Position numbers and translations under genes: made by a program. From Shewanella sp. Arc9-LZ (lineage in GTDB: Bacteria; Pseudomonadota; Gammaproteobacteria; Enterobacterales; Shewanellaceae), in contig NZ_CP048031.1 of assembly GCF_010092445.1 (NCBI RefSeq), forward strand, positions 3,844,001-3,908,000: DNA of 64,000 nt, read 5' to 3'. The notes under the pieces were generated by a model. That model saw only the letters and a list, made by a program, of their open reading frames with translations. It was not told the origin of the DNA and made no database searches. Shown in pieces: positions 52,262 to 61,291 of this stretch. How positions within the stretch are numbered: the stretch's first letter is position 1; each line of letters opens with the position of its first letter.

Positions 52262-53521
52262 ATGAGCTCAAGAACATTAACGAATGACTCCTTCTTACCT
52301 GTAGATCAGAGTCGATTTAACTATCAAGATTTTACTTGGTGCCTTTCTCTTTTTGGCACAGCTGTGGGGGCGGGAGTTCTTTTTCTTCCTATTAAAGCTG
52401 GAGCAGGTGGTTTTTGGCCTCTCGTTATTTTAGCTTTAATTGCTGCTCCTATGACATGGTTCGCCCATAAGTCTCTGGCTCGGTTTGTGCTATCGTCAAC
52501 GAAACCAGAATCGAATATTACCGACACAGTTGAGGAGCACTTTGGTAAAACAGGTGCCAACCTGATTTCCTTTGCCTATTTTTTTGCTATCTTTCCTATC
52601 GTTCTAATTTACGGGGTGGGGATCACTAATACCGTAGATTCCTTTATGGTAAACCAGATGGGTATAGCATCAATTCCACGCTGGATATTATCTGGAGGAT
52701 TGATTCTGGCAATGACGGCCGGTGTCGTTTTTGGTAGAGAACTTATGCTGAAAGTCACTTCTATTCTAGTTTATCCATTAGTTTTTCTGTTGCTGGCACT
52801 ATCGATTTATCTAATCCCAGACTGGAATACTTCGATGATGGAAGTATCGCCTGAATGGTCATCTATGCCATCGATTATTTGGCTATCGATTCCTCTTATT
52901 GTCTTTTCGTTCAATCATAGCCCTATCATCAGTCAGTTCACGAAAGAGCAACGTCGAAAGTATGGCCAAAATGCAGTAGAAAAAACTGACGCTATTACAG
53001 GTGGTGCTGCGTTGATGTTGATGGGATTTGTTATGTTCTTTGTATTTTCAGTGGTGCTATCTTTGTCACCGGAACAGCTACTATTAGCTAAAGAACAAAA
53101 TATTTCTATCCTGTCTTACCTGGCCAATGAACATGAATCTCCAATGATTTCTCTAATGGGCCCTATTGTGGCGTTTACAGCAATTACCTCCAGTTATTTT
53201 GGCCACTTCCTTGGTGCGCACGAAGGTCTGGTAGGGGTGATTAAGTGCCGGACGACTGCTTCAGTAAATATCATTGAAAAAGCATCACTTGCTTTCATTG
53301 TGCTGTCTACATGGGTGGTTGCTATCGTTAACCCAAGTATTTTAGGCATGATTGAGGCTGTGGGCGCTCCTATGATTGCTGCGATTCTATTTTTAATGCC
53401 CGTTTTTGCGATGCATAAAGTTCCTGCAATGGCTAAGTATAAAACATCACTTCCTGTTCAAATTTTTACGGTTATATGCGGCTTAGCTGCTATTAGCTCT
53501 GTTCTTTACGACATATTTTAA
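52262..53521 (+). CDS. Serine transporter, HAAAP family (SdaC-like)
   Basis: About 419 residues with 11 hydrophobic segments, matching the hydroxy/aromatic amino acid permease family. WCLSLFGTAVGAGVLFLPIKAGAGGFWP is the diagnostic first segment and FSFNHSPIISQFT a conserved loop. ATG at 52262 (MSSRTLTNDSFLPV) is chosen because the 32-residue extension from 52166 is Cys/Gln-rich and unlike the family. Adjacent L-serine ammonia-lyase supports serine as substrate, with proton symport expected. Confidence 0.88.
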   Translation: MSSRTLTNDSFLPVDQSRFNYQDFTWCLSLFGTAVGAGVLFLPIKAGAGGFWPLVILALIAAPMTWFAHKSLARFVLSSTKPESNITDTVEEHFGKTGANLISFAYFFAIFPIVLIYGVGITNTVDSFMVNQMGIASIPRWILSGGLILAMTAGVVFGRELMLKVTSILVYPLVFLLLALSIYLIPDWNTSMMEVSPEWSSMPSIIWLSIPLIVFSFNHSPIISQFTKEQRRKYGQNAVEKTDAITGGAALMLMGFVMFFVFSVVLSLSPEQLLLAKEQNISILSYLANEHESPMISLMGPIVAFTAITSSYFGHFLGAHEGLVGVIKCRTTASVNIIEKASLAFIVLSTWVVAIVNPSILGMIEAVGAPMIAAILFLMPVFAMHKVPAMAKYKTSLPVQIFTVICGLAAISSVLYDIF

Positions 53522-53588
53522 CAGCTCTATCCATTCATAAACTATGACAAAAGCTTCTAGGTATAGAAGCTTTTGCAAAGGAATCAAT

Positions 53589-54950
53589 ATGATTAGTGTT
53601 TTTGATATTTATAAAGTGGGTATTGGACCTTCAAGCTCTCATACCGGCGGACCAATGAAAGCAGGAAAAGAGTTTATCGATGAGTTACGTTCGAAAGGCA
53701 AGCTTCGAGATATCACTAGAATTACTGTTGATTTATATGGCGCACTGTCACTCACAGGTAAGGGACACAACACAGATATAGCCATTATTATGGGTCTAGC
53801 GGGTAATCTACCGGAAGACGTCGATATTGAAAGTATCCCCGGTTTTATTGCACGGCTGGAGAAAAGTGAAAGGCTTCCTGTAGGCATGCACTGTCATACG
53901 GTGTCTTTTCCTCACAATAAAAGCATTCACTTCCATAATACAAATTTAGCACTGCACGAAAATGGCATGCAGATCCATGCATGGATAGAAAACGAGAAAG
54001 TGCTCTCCAAGACTTACTATTCTATCGGAGGAGGATTCATTGTTGATGAAGAACATTTCGGCAAACAAGAGGAACAGTTAGTAAAAGTTCCTTATGAATA
54101 TTCTACAGCTGAAGAATTGATTAAACATTGTAAAGCTGAAGGATTATCGATTAGCTCTTTAGTGTTAGAAAATGAAAAATCGCTGCGCCCAGACGGTAAT
54201 ATTCAAGCTCAGTTTACTCATATCTGGAAAACGATGCGTGAATCTATGGATCGCGGTATGAATACCCAAGGGGTACTACCAGGACCAATGCGGATCCCTC
54301 GACGTGCCGCTGCGCTTTGCCAACAACTTGTGGCTTCTGAATCTACTTCTAATGACCCTATGGCTGTTATTGATTGGGTCAATATGTTTGCTTTTGCAGT
54401 GAGCGAAGAAAATGCATCTGGAGGCAGGGTTGTCACAGCACCTACCAATGGGGCTTGCGGTATTGTCCCAGCAGTAATTGCTTATTACGACAAATTTATC
54501 CATAGAGTTACCGAGAAAGACTATATGCGTTTTCTGGCGGCATCTGGAGCTATTGGCGGGTTATTTAAACAGAATGCTTCCATTTCAGGAGCGGAAGTTG
54601 GCTGCCAAGGAGAGGTTGGAGTTGCGTGCTCAATGGCTGCTGCAGGGCTTGTTGAGTTATTGGGAGGTAGTCCTGAACAAGTATGTATCGCTGCAGAAAT
54701 TGGTATGGAGCACAACTTGGGACTGACTTGCGACCCAGTATCTGGAAGGGTGCAAATACCTTGCATTGAACGTAATGGAATTAACGCAGTAAAAGCGATT
54801 AACTCTGCACGTATGGCATTACGTCGTTCTTCAGATCCTCTCGTATCTCTTGATAAAGTCATCGAAACAATGATGGAAACAGGTAAGGATATGAACTCTA
54901 AATATAGAGAAACCTCTTTGGGTGGATTAGCTATCAAAGTTCTTTGCTGA
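53589..54950 (+). CDS. L-serine ammonia-lyase
   Basis: About 453 residues. A [4Fe-4S] enzyme that deaminates L-serine to pyruvate, both domains fused as in E. coli SdaA/SdaB. The start MISVFDIYKVGIGPSSSHTGGPMKAGK is diagnostic; ATG at 53589 has AAAGGA before it. Cluster region Cys are in NGACGIVPAV, VGCQGEVGVACSMAA and LTCDPVSGRVQIPCIERN. It follows the transporter by 67 bp, so they form a uptake-and-degradation operon. Confidence 0.94.
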   Translation: MISVFDIYKVGIGPSSSHTGGPMKAGKEFIDELRSKGKLRDITRITVDLYGALSLTGKGHNTDIAIIMGLAGNLPEDVDIESIPGFIARLEKSERLPVGMHCHTVSFPHNKSIHFHNTNLALHENGMQIHAWIENEKVLSKTYYSIGGGFIVDEEHFGKQEEQLVKVPYEYSTAEELIKHCKAEGLSISSLVLENEKSLRPDGNIQAQFTHIWKTMRESMDRGMNTQGVLPGPMRIPRRAAALCQQLVASESTSNDPMAVIDWVNMFAFAVSEENASGGRVVTAPTNGACGIVPAVIAYYDKFIHRVTEKDYMRFLAASGAIGGLFKQNASISGAEVGCQGEVGVACSMAAAGLVELLGGSPEQVCIAAEIGMEHNLGLTCDPVSGRVQIPCIERNGINAVKAINSARMALRRSSDPLVSLDKVIETMMETGKDMNSKYRETSLGGLAIKVLC

Positions 54951-55807
54951 TATTAAAAACATTAGATGCAATTTTTATTTATGGTAACTTCATATGGATT
55001 TATTTTAATTAAAACAAATAAAAATCAAAAATCAAAAAACCAGCTATACATTTAATTTATTATTTATTAAGAGTTTAAAATCATGAATAAGACCATGTAA
55101 AAACATTTCGTTTTCACAACTCATTTAGTTTGAGAAGGAATTAAGTTAATTTAAAAGCATCTAAATTATCACAGCTGCTGCAATTATTACGGATGCTTAT
55201 TTTATGCATTTGTAAGATGAGAAGTAACCGACTCATATTTTTAATTAACAACGCCTGATTGACACCCTTAACTTCTAACATTAAAGCTTAATTCGCGTAA
55301 TGACGGTTAAAATCAAAAACAACTTAAATGATTTATTTAACTCGTGCATAAGTTAGTAGTTAACGCTTAGTTAAATACAACTTTCGCTTTATCTACTAAT
55401 AAATTTCACGATTAACACTACCAATCACATTCTCATCTTTTTACCCATTTAGACAATGAGTATATGCAGATAATCGCTGACTACCTGCATTACCCTCGAG
55501 TACTTTAATAGATTACTCTGTTCAGATTAATATTTATTAATTGTTACTTAGGCTTATCTCGTATTTTTTTTGGGGGCATCCTAATAAAATATTTATAAAT
55601 AGCGTTAACCAAGGTGTACGAACTAGGTTACTGAATATTAAGACTGCTGCACTACAGGCATTGCATATTGTAGAGAGTGTTATGTGATTTTTATTAGGAA
55701 TAATAGACGCTATAACGAGAATAAAGTACATAAAAAAAGCCAGTAGGGCTGACTACTGGCTTCATAAAATGTAGATTTAACCTAGTGTTTTGTGCCTCAG
55801 CTAGTAC
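54951..55807. other. Long gene-poor stretch, 857 bp
   Basis: Very AT-rich. It contains no supported gene; a minus-strand frame at 55537-55731 is too short and featureless to call. A terminator for the asparaginase gene lies at its right end. The rest may be decayed DNA. Confidence 0.55.
55733..55765 (-). terminator. Terminator after the asparaginase gene
   Basis: An 8-bp stem GCCAGTAG/CTACTGGC (55739-55746 with 55753-55760) with a 6-nt loop. On the minus strand it runs into a seven-T run. Confidence 0.85.
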
Positions 55808-56866
55808 CTAAAACTGCTGGAACCAGCGCTGGATTTGTTGAGGATCTTTACTTTGAGTTAACGATAACATCAACAGAATACGGGCTTTTTGTGGATTAAG
55901 ATTACCAGCAGCAACAAAGCCGTATTTGGCATCATCTATTTCAGCATCTAGAGTAGTGGCACCGGTCGGTACACGGCTAGAGCGGACAACCAATATGCCT
56001 TTTTTGCTCGCCTTAATGAGTGCATCGAATACAGAGTGATAAATGTTGCCGTTACCTACACCCGCACTAATAATGCCATCAAACTCCGCTTCAACCATAG
56101 CTTTAGCAGGTAAATCACTAGCATTAGCGTAGTTATAAACAATACCTACCTTTGGTAAAATATCGAGCTTGCTGATATTAAAAGGGGTTTGAGTCGTATG
56201 TTGACGTTCCGTTCTGCCCATATACTCAACCTTACTGTTATGAATAATACCAAGCGGGCCAAAATTAGGCGCAGCAAAGGTGTGTACTCCAGTAGTATTA
56301 GTCTTCGTTACATCGCGGGCGTTAAGCACTGTATCGTTCATTACGACTAAAACACCTCTGCCTTTAGACTCTAGATTCGCGGCAATGGCGACTGCATTAT
56401 ACAGATTCATAGGTCCATCGGCACTCATAGCAGTGGATGGACGCATTGCACCAACCAGCACTACAGGCTTATCGCTCTTGACAGTTAGATTCAAAAAATA
56501 AGCAGTTTCTTCTAAAGTATCAGTGCCATGGGTAATCACAATTCCATCGACATTTTTATCCGCCAGTAAAATATTAATCCGTTTGGCTAAGTCTAACCAA
56601 ACTTTATCGTTCATATCTTGCGAACCGATTTTAACGAGTTGTTCACCTTGAATATCGGCAAGCTGCTTTATCTCCGGCACAGCTGCTACTAAGCTATCAA
56701 CTCCCACTTCTCCAGACTGATAATTTGACTCAGTAGCCGATTGGCCCACACCAGCAATGGTTCCACCTGTGGCAATAATTCGAACCTGTGGAAGCGCTTG
56801 CACCGCAGAGGATATAAATAACCCTAAGGTAACCGATAGCAAGAGCTTACGTATAGAAAAAATCAT
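55808..56866 (-). CDS. ansB: Type II periplasmic L-asparaginase
   Basis: A 352-residue protein with a signal peptide (1-24, cleavage at VQA-L). It hydrolyses asparagine to aspartate and ammonia in the periplasm. The nucleophile Thr lies in IIATGGTIAG and the second triad block is HGTDTLEETAYFL. VVLVGAMRPSTAMSADGPMNL is typical. Type II is supported by the signal peptide and length. Just upstream lies a CRP-like site. It diverges from aspA, whose substrate it makes. Confidence 0.95.
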   Translation of the reverse strand: MIFSIRKLLLSVTLGLFISSAVQALPQVRIIATGGTIAGVGQSATESNYQSGEVGVDSLVAAVPEIKQLADIQGEQLVKIGSQDMNDKVWLDLAKRINILLADKNVDGIVITHGTDTLEETAYFLNLTVKSDKPVVLVGAMRPSTAMSADGPMNLYNAVAIAANLESKGRGVLVVMNDTVLNARDVTKTNTTGVHTFAAPNFGPLGIIHNSKVEYMGRTERQHTTQTPFNISKLDILPKVGIVYNYANASDLPAKAMVEAEFDGIISAGVGNGNIYHSVFDALIKASKKGILVVRSSRVPTGATTLDAEIDDAKYGFVAAGNLNPQKARILLMLSLTQSKDPQQIQRWFQQF

Positions 56867-56927
56867 ACTAACTTCCTTTTATTAATAATAAACACTTCAC
56901 AAGTGTGCACTATTATTAAATTCTCAC

Positions 56928-56943
56928 CGTGATAGTTATCACT
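56928..56943 (-). promoter_or_regulatory. CRP-like site before ansB
   Basis: CGTGATAGTTATCACT matches TGTGA-N6-TCACA at 8 of 10 defined positions and is palindromic. It is 62 bp upstream of the ansB start. E. coli ansB is controlled by CRP and FNR. Confidence 0.55.
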
Positions 56944-57236
56944 AAACTTAACAACTAAAACCAAATGAAAATCTAAATAAAAAATTAAATAAAAAATTAA
57001 CTAAATACACTTTCAATTGACGCAGTAATTTTATTAGGAAACACTTTTAGCATCAAAAATAAGTTAACAAAAAATAACAATTCAACATACAGTTTGGATC
57101 AAATAGTAATAGATCACACAAATCAATTCAGTTGAGATGTTTATCTAACTACGAAACAAAATCTATAACCAGATACAAATAAGTGATCTTCATCTATATT
57201 AAAATACCACTTAAGGGGTAACCTCCCTCCCAATAG

Positions 57237-57264
57237 TTAAGGAGAAAGTTCTCCTTAATATTTT
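57237..57264 (+). promoter_or_regulatory. Terminator-like hairpin in the aspA leader
   Basis: Perfect arms TTAAGGAGAA/TTCTCCTTAA (57237-57246 with 57249-57258), then TATTTT. It lies about 105 bp before the aspA start codon and could be an attenuator if the promoter is upstream. Confidence 0.5.
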
Positions 57265-57364
57265 CGAAGAGTTATTTTTGATATGCAATTTAAGCTTATA
57301 TACACATACCATAGCTCCAGGTCGAAAATATATCTTACTATTAACAGGATTTAATAGGATAGAA

Positions 57365-58807
57365 ATGAAAAACACTAATAGCACACGTATCGAAGAAGAT
57401 TTATTGGGTACTAAAGAAGTTTCTAATGAATTTTATTATGGCATTCACACATTACGTGCAATGGAAAACTTTAAATTAAGTAATCAAAAAATTTCAGACG
57501 CACCTGAATTAGTACGAGGCATGATGCTAACAAAAAAAGCGGCGGCCATGGCTAATAGCGAATTAGGGGCTGTAAGTCCTGAGATTGCGAATAAAATTAT
57601 TGAAGCCTGCGATTTGATCCTCACTACAGGTCAATTTGTCGATCAATTCCCAGTAGATGTTTATCAGGGCGGTGCTGGTACCTCGGTCAACATGAACACC
57701 AATGAAGTATTAGCCAATGTTGCATTGGAACTCATGGGGCTAGAAAAAGGCCGCTATGATGTCATCAACCCTAATGACCATGTTAATAAGTGTCAATCCA
57801 CTAATGATGCCTATCCTACAGGTTTCAGAATTGCATTGGTCAACAGCACAGATACTTTATTAGAGGCATTAACCGATCTCATCAGTGCCTTCGACACTAA
57901 AGCTACAGAATTTAAGACCGTATTAAAAATGGGCCGCACTCAGTTACAAGACGCAGTGCCTATGACATTAGGACAGGAGTTTCACGCTTTTGCTGTAACA
58001 CTACGCGAAGAAATTAAATCGATTAAACGTTGCCAAGAATTATTACTTGAGGTGAATTTAGGCGCAACGGCTATTGGTACTGGTCTAAACACTCCAATAG
58101 GGTACTCCTCATTAGCCATTAAACATTTGGCTGAAATTACTGGACGTGAATATGTACCAGCAGAAGATTTGATTGAAGCGACATCGGATTGTGGCGCCTA
58201 CGTTATGCTGCACAGCGCAATTAAGCGTATGGCCATTAAAATGTCCAAAATCTGTAACGATTTACGCTTGCTTTCATCAGGTCCACGCACTGGATTCAAT
58301 GATATCAATTTGCCTCAATTACAAGCCGGTTCTTCAATCATGCCTGCCAAGGTCAACCCTGTGATCCCAGAGGTGGTTAACCAAGTCGCTTTTAAAATTG
58401 TCGGTAACGATATTACGATCACTATGGCTGCAGAAGCCGGCCAGTTACAACTTAACGTAATGGAACCTGTCATTGGCCAGGCGATGTTTGAGTCGCTAAG
58501 CCTTATCGGGAATGCCTGTATCGCACTGCGTGAGAAGTGTGTTGAAGGGATCACAGCCAATCCTGATGTCTGTATGAATCATGTATTAAATTCAATTGGC
58601 ATCGTTACCTATCTTAATCCGTTCATCGGTCACCATGAAGGCGACATTATCGGAAAGATTTGTGCCCAAACGGGTAAAAATGTTCGTGAAGTGGTGCTAG
58701 AACGAGGCTTACTAACAGTTGAAGAACTCGATGAAATCCTCTCCGTTGAAAACCTGATGCATCCTAAGTATCAGGCTAAACGAAATACCAGCAAAGCCAA
58801 AGTGTAG
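57365..58807 (+). CDS. aspA: Aspartate ammonia-lyase
   Basis: About 480 residues of the fumarase/aspartase superfamily, converting aspartate to fumarate and ammonia. [19 protein letters not shown] is the family start; ATG at 57365 has AGGA five bases before it, so the 29-residue upstream extension is not real. The catalytic signature is [32 protein letters not shown] is also conserved. It feeds fumarate to the reductase encoded downstream, with a dicarboxylate transporter between them. Confidence 0.96.
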   Translation: MKNTNSTRIEEDLLGTKEVSNEFYYGIHTLRAMENFKLSNQKISDAPELVRGMMLTKKAAAMANSELGAVSPEIANKIIEACDLILTTGQFVDQFPVDVYQGGAGTSVNMNTNEVLANVALELMGLEKGRYDVINPNDHVNKCQSTNDAYPTGFRIALVNSTDTLLEALTDLISAFDTKATEFKTVLKMGRTQLQDAVPMTLGQEFHAFAVTLREEIKSIKRCQELLLEVNLGATAIGTGLNTPIGYSSLAIKHLAEITGREYVPAEDLIEATSDCGAYVMLHSAIKRMAIKMSKICNDLRLLSSGPRTGFNDINLPQLQAGSSIMPAKVNPVIPEVVNQVAFKIVGNDITITMAAEAGQLQLNVMEPVIGQAMFESLSLIGNACIALREKCVEGITANPDVCMNHVLNSIGIVTYLNPFIGHHEGDIIGKICAQTGKNVREVVLERGLLTVEELDEILSVENLMHPKYQAKRNTSKAKV

Positions 58808-58814
58808 CCCAGTG

Positions 58815-58840
58815 GAGTTGGGGGAGTCCTCCCCCAACTC
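58815..58840 (+). repeat. Perfect GC-rich inverted repeat after aspA
   Basis: Arms GAGTTGGGGGAG/CTCCCCCAACTC with two central bases, 8 bp after the aspA stop. There is no T tract after it, so it looks like a stability or processing hairpin rather than a terminator. Confidence 0.75.
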
Positions 58841-58923
58841 AAACTCAATTATTCAACAATAAGCCTGTGCAAAACTGACATTTATACAGGCTATGCCAAT
58901 TAACACATAATAGAGTTAATACT

Positions 58924-60225
58924 ATGATTATATTAGAGATAATTATCGTGCTTGGGGCTATTTACCTAGGTGCAAGAATGGGCAGCATGGGGATCGGCTT
59001 TGCTGGCGGTGTCGGAGTGCTGATACTGACTGCTGGACTTGGACTTACACCAGGGACGATCCCGATTGATGTAATACTAATCATTATGTCGGTGATCACC
59101 GCCATTGCGGCCATGCAAGTATCGGGTGGGATGGACTATCTCGTCTCACTGGCAGAAAAATTACTACGTAAACATCCAAAACAAATTACCTTTCTAGCAC
59201 CTGTCGTCACTTATTTCATGACACTCTTTGCTGGAACGGGCCACACAGCATTCTCAACCTTACCTGTTATTGCTGAAGTAGCCAAAGAACAAGGCATACG
59301 TCCATCTCGTCCTCTATCTATCGCAGTTGTAGCATCTCAAGTCGCCATTACCGCCTCACCTATTTCAGCGGCCGTAGTGTTCTTCTCTGGCATCCTAGAA
59401 CCTTTTGGAGTGGACTATTTAGTCCTATTAGCTGTATGTATCCCCTCGACTTTTCTCGCTTGTATGGTCGGGGCCGTCGTAGCCAATTTAATGGGTAAAC
59501 CGCTCGCAGAAGATCCTATCTACCAAGACCGTTTGGCCAAAGGATTAATCAAAAAACGCGGTGCTACCCAAATAAACATTAAAGATGGTGCTAAACGTTC
59601 AGTGGTGATTTTTTTGATGGCTATTGCGGCTGTGATGATTTATGCCACTGCGATTTCCGACAAAGTGGGATTAATTGTTAATCCGGTACTGCCTCGCGAT
59701 TCAGCCATCATGGTGATTATGCTAACTGCTGCTGCAGCAATTACGATTTTTTGTAAATTAGACGCTAGCGAAATTTCTAATGCTGCCACTTTTAAGTCAG
59801 GTATGTCTGCCTGTGTCTGTGTGCTAGGCGTTGCGTGGTTAGGGGATACTTTTGTTGCAAACCATATTGATGAAATCAAAGACCTTGCTGGAACCTTATT
59901 GCAAAGTCAGCCTTGGCTATTGTCGGTAACCCTGTTCTTCGCTTCCATGCTGCTCTATTCACAAGGCGCCACCACTAAAGCCCTGATGCCTGCGGCTTTA
60001 GCCATTGGTGTGAGCCCTTTAACTGCTGTTGCCTCTTTTGCTGCTGTAAGTGCTCTGTTTGTATTACCTACTTATCCAACACTGCTGGCAGCTGTCGAGA
60101 TGGACGATACCGGTTCAACTCGGATTGGCAAGGCAGTATTTAACCACCCATTTCTCATCCCTGGTGTGGTGACAATTGCTACCAGTGTCGCGTTAGCGTT
60201 CTTATTTGGCGGCATGATTATGTAG
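58924..60225 (+). CDS. Anaerobic C4-dicarboxylate transporter, Dcu family
   Basis: A 433-residue protein with 10 to 12 hydrophobic segments matching DcuA/DcuB. Recognisable parts are GIGFAGGVGVLILTAGLGL, THxxAGTGHTAFSTLPVIAEVAKE as LFAGTGHTAFSTLPV, and SQVAITASPISAAVV. These carriers exchange fumarate or aspartate for succinate in anaerobic fumarate respiration. DcuA versus DcuB cannot be decided by eye; adjacency to aspA favours DcuA as in E. coli. Confidence 0.93.
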   Translation: MIILEIIIVLGAIYLGARMGSMGIGFAGGVGVLILTAGLGLTPGTIPIDVILIIMSVITAIAAMQVSGGMDYLVSLAEKLLRKHPKQITFLAPVVTYFMTLFAGTGHTAFSTLPVIAEVAKEQGIRPSRPLSIAVVASQVAITASPISAAVVFFSGILEPFGVDYLVLLAVCIPSTFLACMVGAVVANLMGKPLAEDPIYQDRLAKGLIKKRGATQINIKDGAKRSVVIFLMAIAAVMIYATAISDKVGLIVNPVLPRDSAIMVIMLTAAAAITIFCKLDASEISNAATFKSGMSACVCVLGVAWLGDTFVANHIDEIKDLAGTLLQSQPWLLSVTLFFASMLLYSQGATTKALMPAALAIGVSPLTAVASFAAVSALFVLPTYPTLLAAVEMDDTGSTRIGKAVFNHPFLIPGVVTIATSVALAFLFGGMIM

Positions 60226-60249
60226 CTCAATGTTAAACAAAGTAATCGA

Positions 60250-60288
60250 AGGGCTAATGCAGGAAATGGATTAACCCTGTTCTTTTAA
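60250..60288 (+). terminator. Weak terminator after the Dcu gene
   Basis: A 9-bp stem with one mismatch (AGGGCTAAT/ATTAACCCT), 11-nt loop, followed by GTTCTTTT. Probable, not certain. Confidence 0.5.
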
Positions 60289-60363
60289 TCTTTATATAGA
60301 GACTTTGTTTTGGGGTAATGCTTACGCATTTACATCATAACAAACCTTATGAGAGGTGAATTA

Positions 60364-61089
60364 ATGTCAGAAAAAACGCGTGTTCCAACCGCCATCAATG
60401 GTGGACCATTTGGACAAGCTTGGTCAGCTAGAGCCGACTGTTTACAGAGTTTGACGGGTGCTTTACTGGGCGCTTTCTTATTAGTGCATATGCATTTTGA
60501 GGCAAGCATTTTATTAGGTAAAGAAACCTTCTATCGCTTCGTGCAAGTACTTGAAGGTGGCATGTTTAGCGCTACTGGTCACGGTTGGCCACTAGTGACA
60601 CAAATCTTTTCGGTATTTATTTTAGTTATCGTCGTCGTTCACGCGGCACTAGCATTACGTCGTTTTCCGGTACAACTTGGCCAGTGGCGTGCACTTCGTG
60701 GCTTTATGTCCAACATAAAGCATAAAGACACTCGTGCTTGGTATTGGCAAATGATTACTGGATTCATCTTATTTTTCTTAGTCTCAGCACATCTTGCAAC
60801 CATGATTTTGGATCCTGAAATTGGTCCACACCTCTCAGCCGACCGCGTCTATAACGGACATGCCTGGCTCTTGTATGTGGTATTCCTTCCGGTTGTATTA
60901 GTACATGGCTTAATTGGCTTATACCGAGTGATATTAAAATGGGGAGTGAGCAATAATCGTTCTCTCATACGCACCATTGCCCAAGTGTTAATGATCTATT
61001 TACTTTGTTTAGGTTCATTAAGCCTCATTACCTACATCTCTATTGGAAGTGAACTAACACTACCCGTTCAGCCGTTTATTCCGAAGTAA
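60364..61089 (+). CDS. frdC: Fumarate reductase cytochrome b subunit
   Basis: About 241 residues, five membrane helices, Wolinella-type di-heme subunit that oxidises menaquinol. Four His match the heme ligands of Wolinella (H44, H93, H143, H182) at about H42, H93, H143 and H181. E64 in VLEGG aligns with Wolinella Glu66 at the quinol site. The residue aligned with Glu180 of the proton E-pathway is Leu179 (VVLVHGLIGLYR). These alignments are by eye from memory. ATG at 60364 has AGAGGTG upstream. Confidence 0.92.
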   Translation: MSEKTRVPTAINGGPFGQAWSARADCLQSLTGALLGAFLLVHMHFEASILLGKETFYRFVQVLEGGMFSATGHGWPLVTQIFSVFILVIVVVHAALALRRFPVQLGQWRALRGFMSNIKHKDTRAWYWQMITGFILFFLVSAHLATMILDPEIGPHLSADRVYNGHAWLLYVVFLPVVLVHGLIGLYRVILKWGVSNNRSLIRTIAQVLMIYLLCLGSLSLITYISIGSELTLPVQPFIPK

Positions 61090-61291
61090 TAGTCATGTTA
61101 AGGGGGACGCTAAGTGTGATTGCCTGGCAACAAACAGCCAGAGTGAATAACAAAATGAGCCCCCCCCCTGAATAGCAAGGCTAAGCCTCAACACACAGAT
61201 CCTCCTCTGACGAATAGGTGCATTACATCTATCGCAGGGGCGTAATAGAAATTCATACACATTATCTAGATTATTAGATAAGGAGCTGATT
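61090..61291. other. frdC-frdA gap with C9 tract
   Basis: A 202-bp gap within what should be one operon. It has a run of nine C at 61161-61169 and an open frame for 26 residues starting at an ATG near 61095, not supported as a gene. AGGAG precedes frdA. Confidence 0.5.

Larger units (their letters stand above)
56867..57364. other. Divergent control region of ansB and aspA, 498 bp
   Basis: Holds a CRP-like site near ansB and a perfect hairpin in the aspA leader, both listed. A TAGATCACA half-site lies near 57112-57120. The rest is AT-rich without further clear signals. Confidence 0.6.

Noticed and set aside
55537..55731. Minus-strand frame of 64 codons in the AT-rich gap
   Set aside because: Short, no ribosome site seen, no recognised motif, and in a decayed-looking AT-rich region. 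Could be a remnant, but not supportable.
57278..57364. N-terminal extension of the aspartase frame
   Set aside because: Family N-terminus begins at 57365, which has a good Shine-Dalgarno; the extension overlaps the leader.
61095..61175. 26-codon frame between frdC and frdA
   Set aside because: Too short, ends in a homopolymer C run, and no ribosome site of note; listed only as part of the gap.
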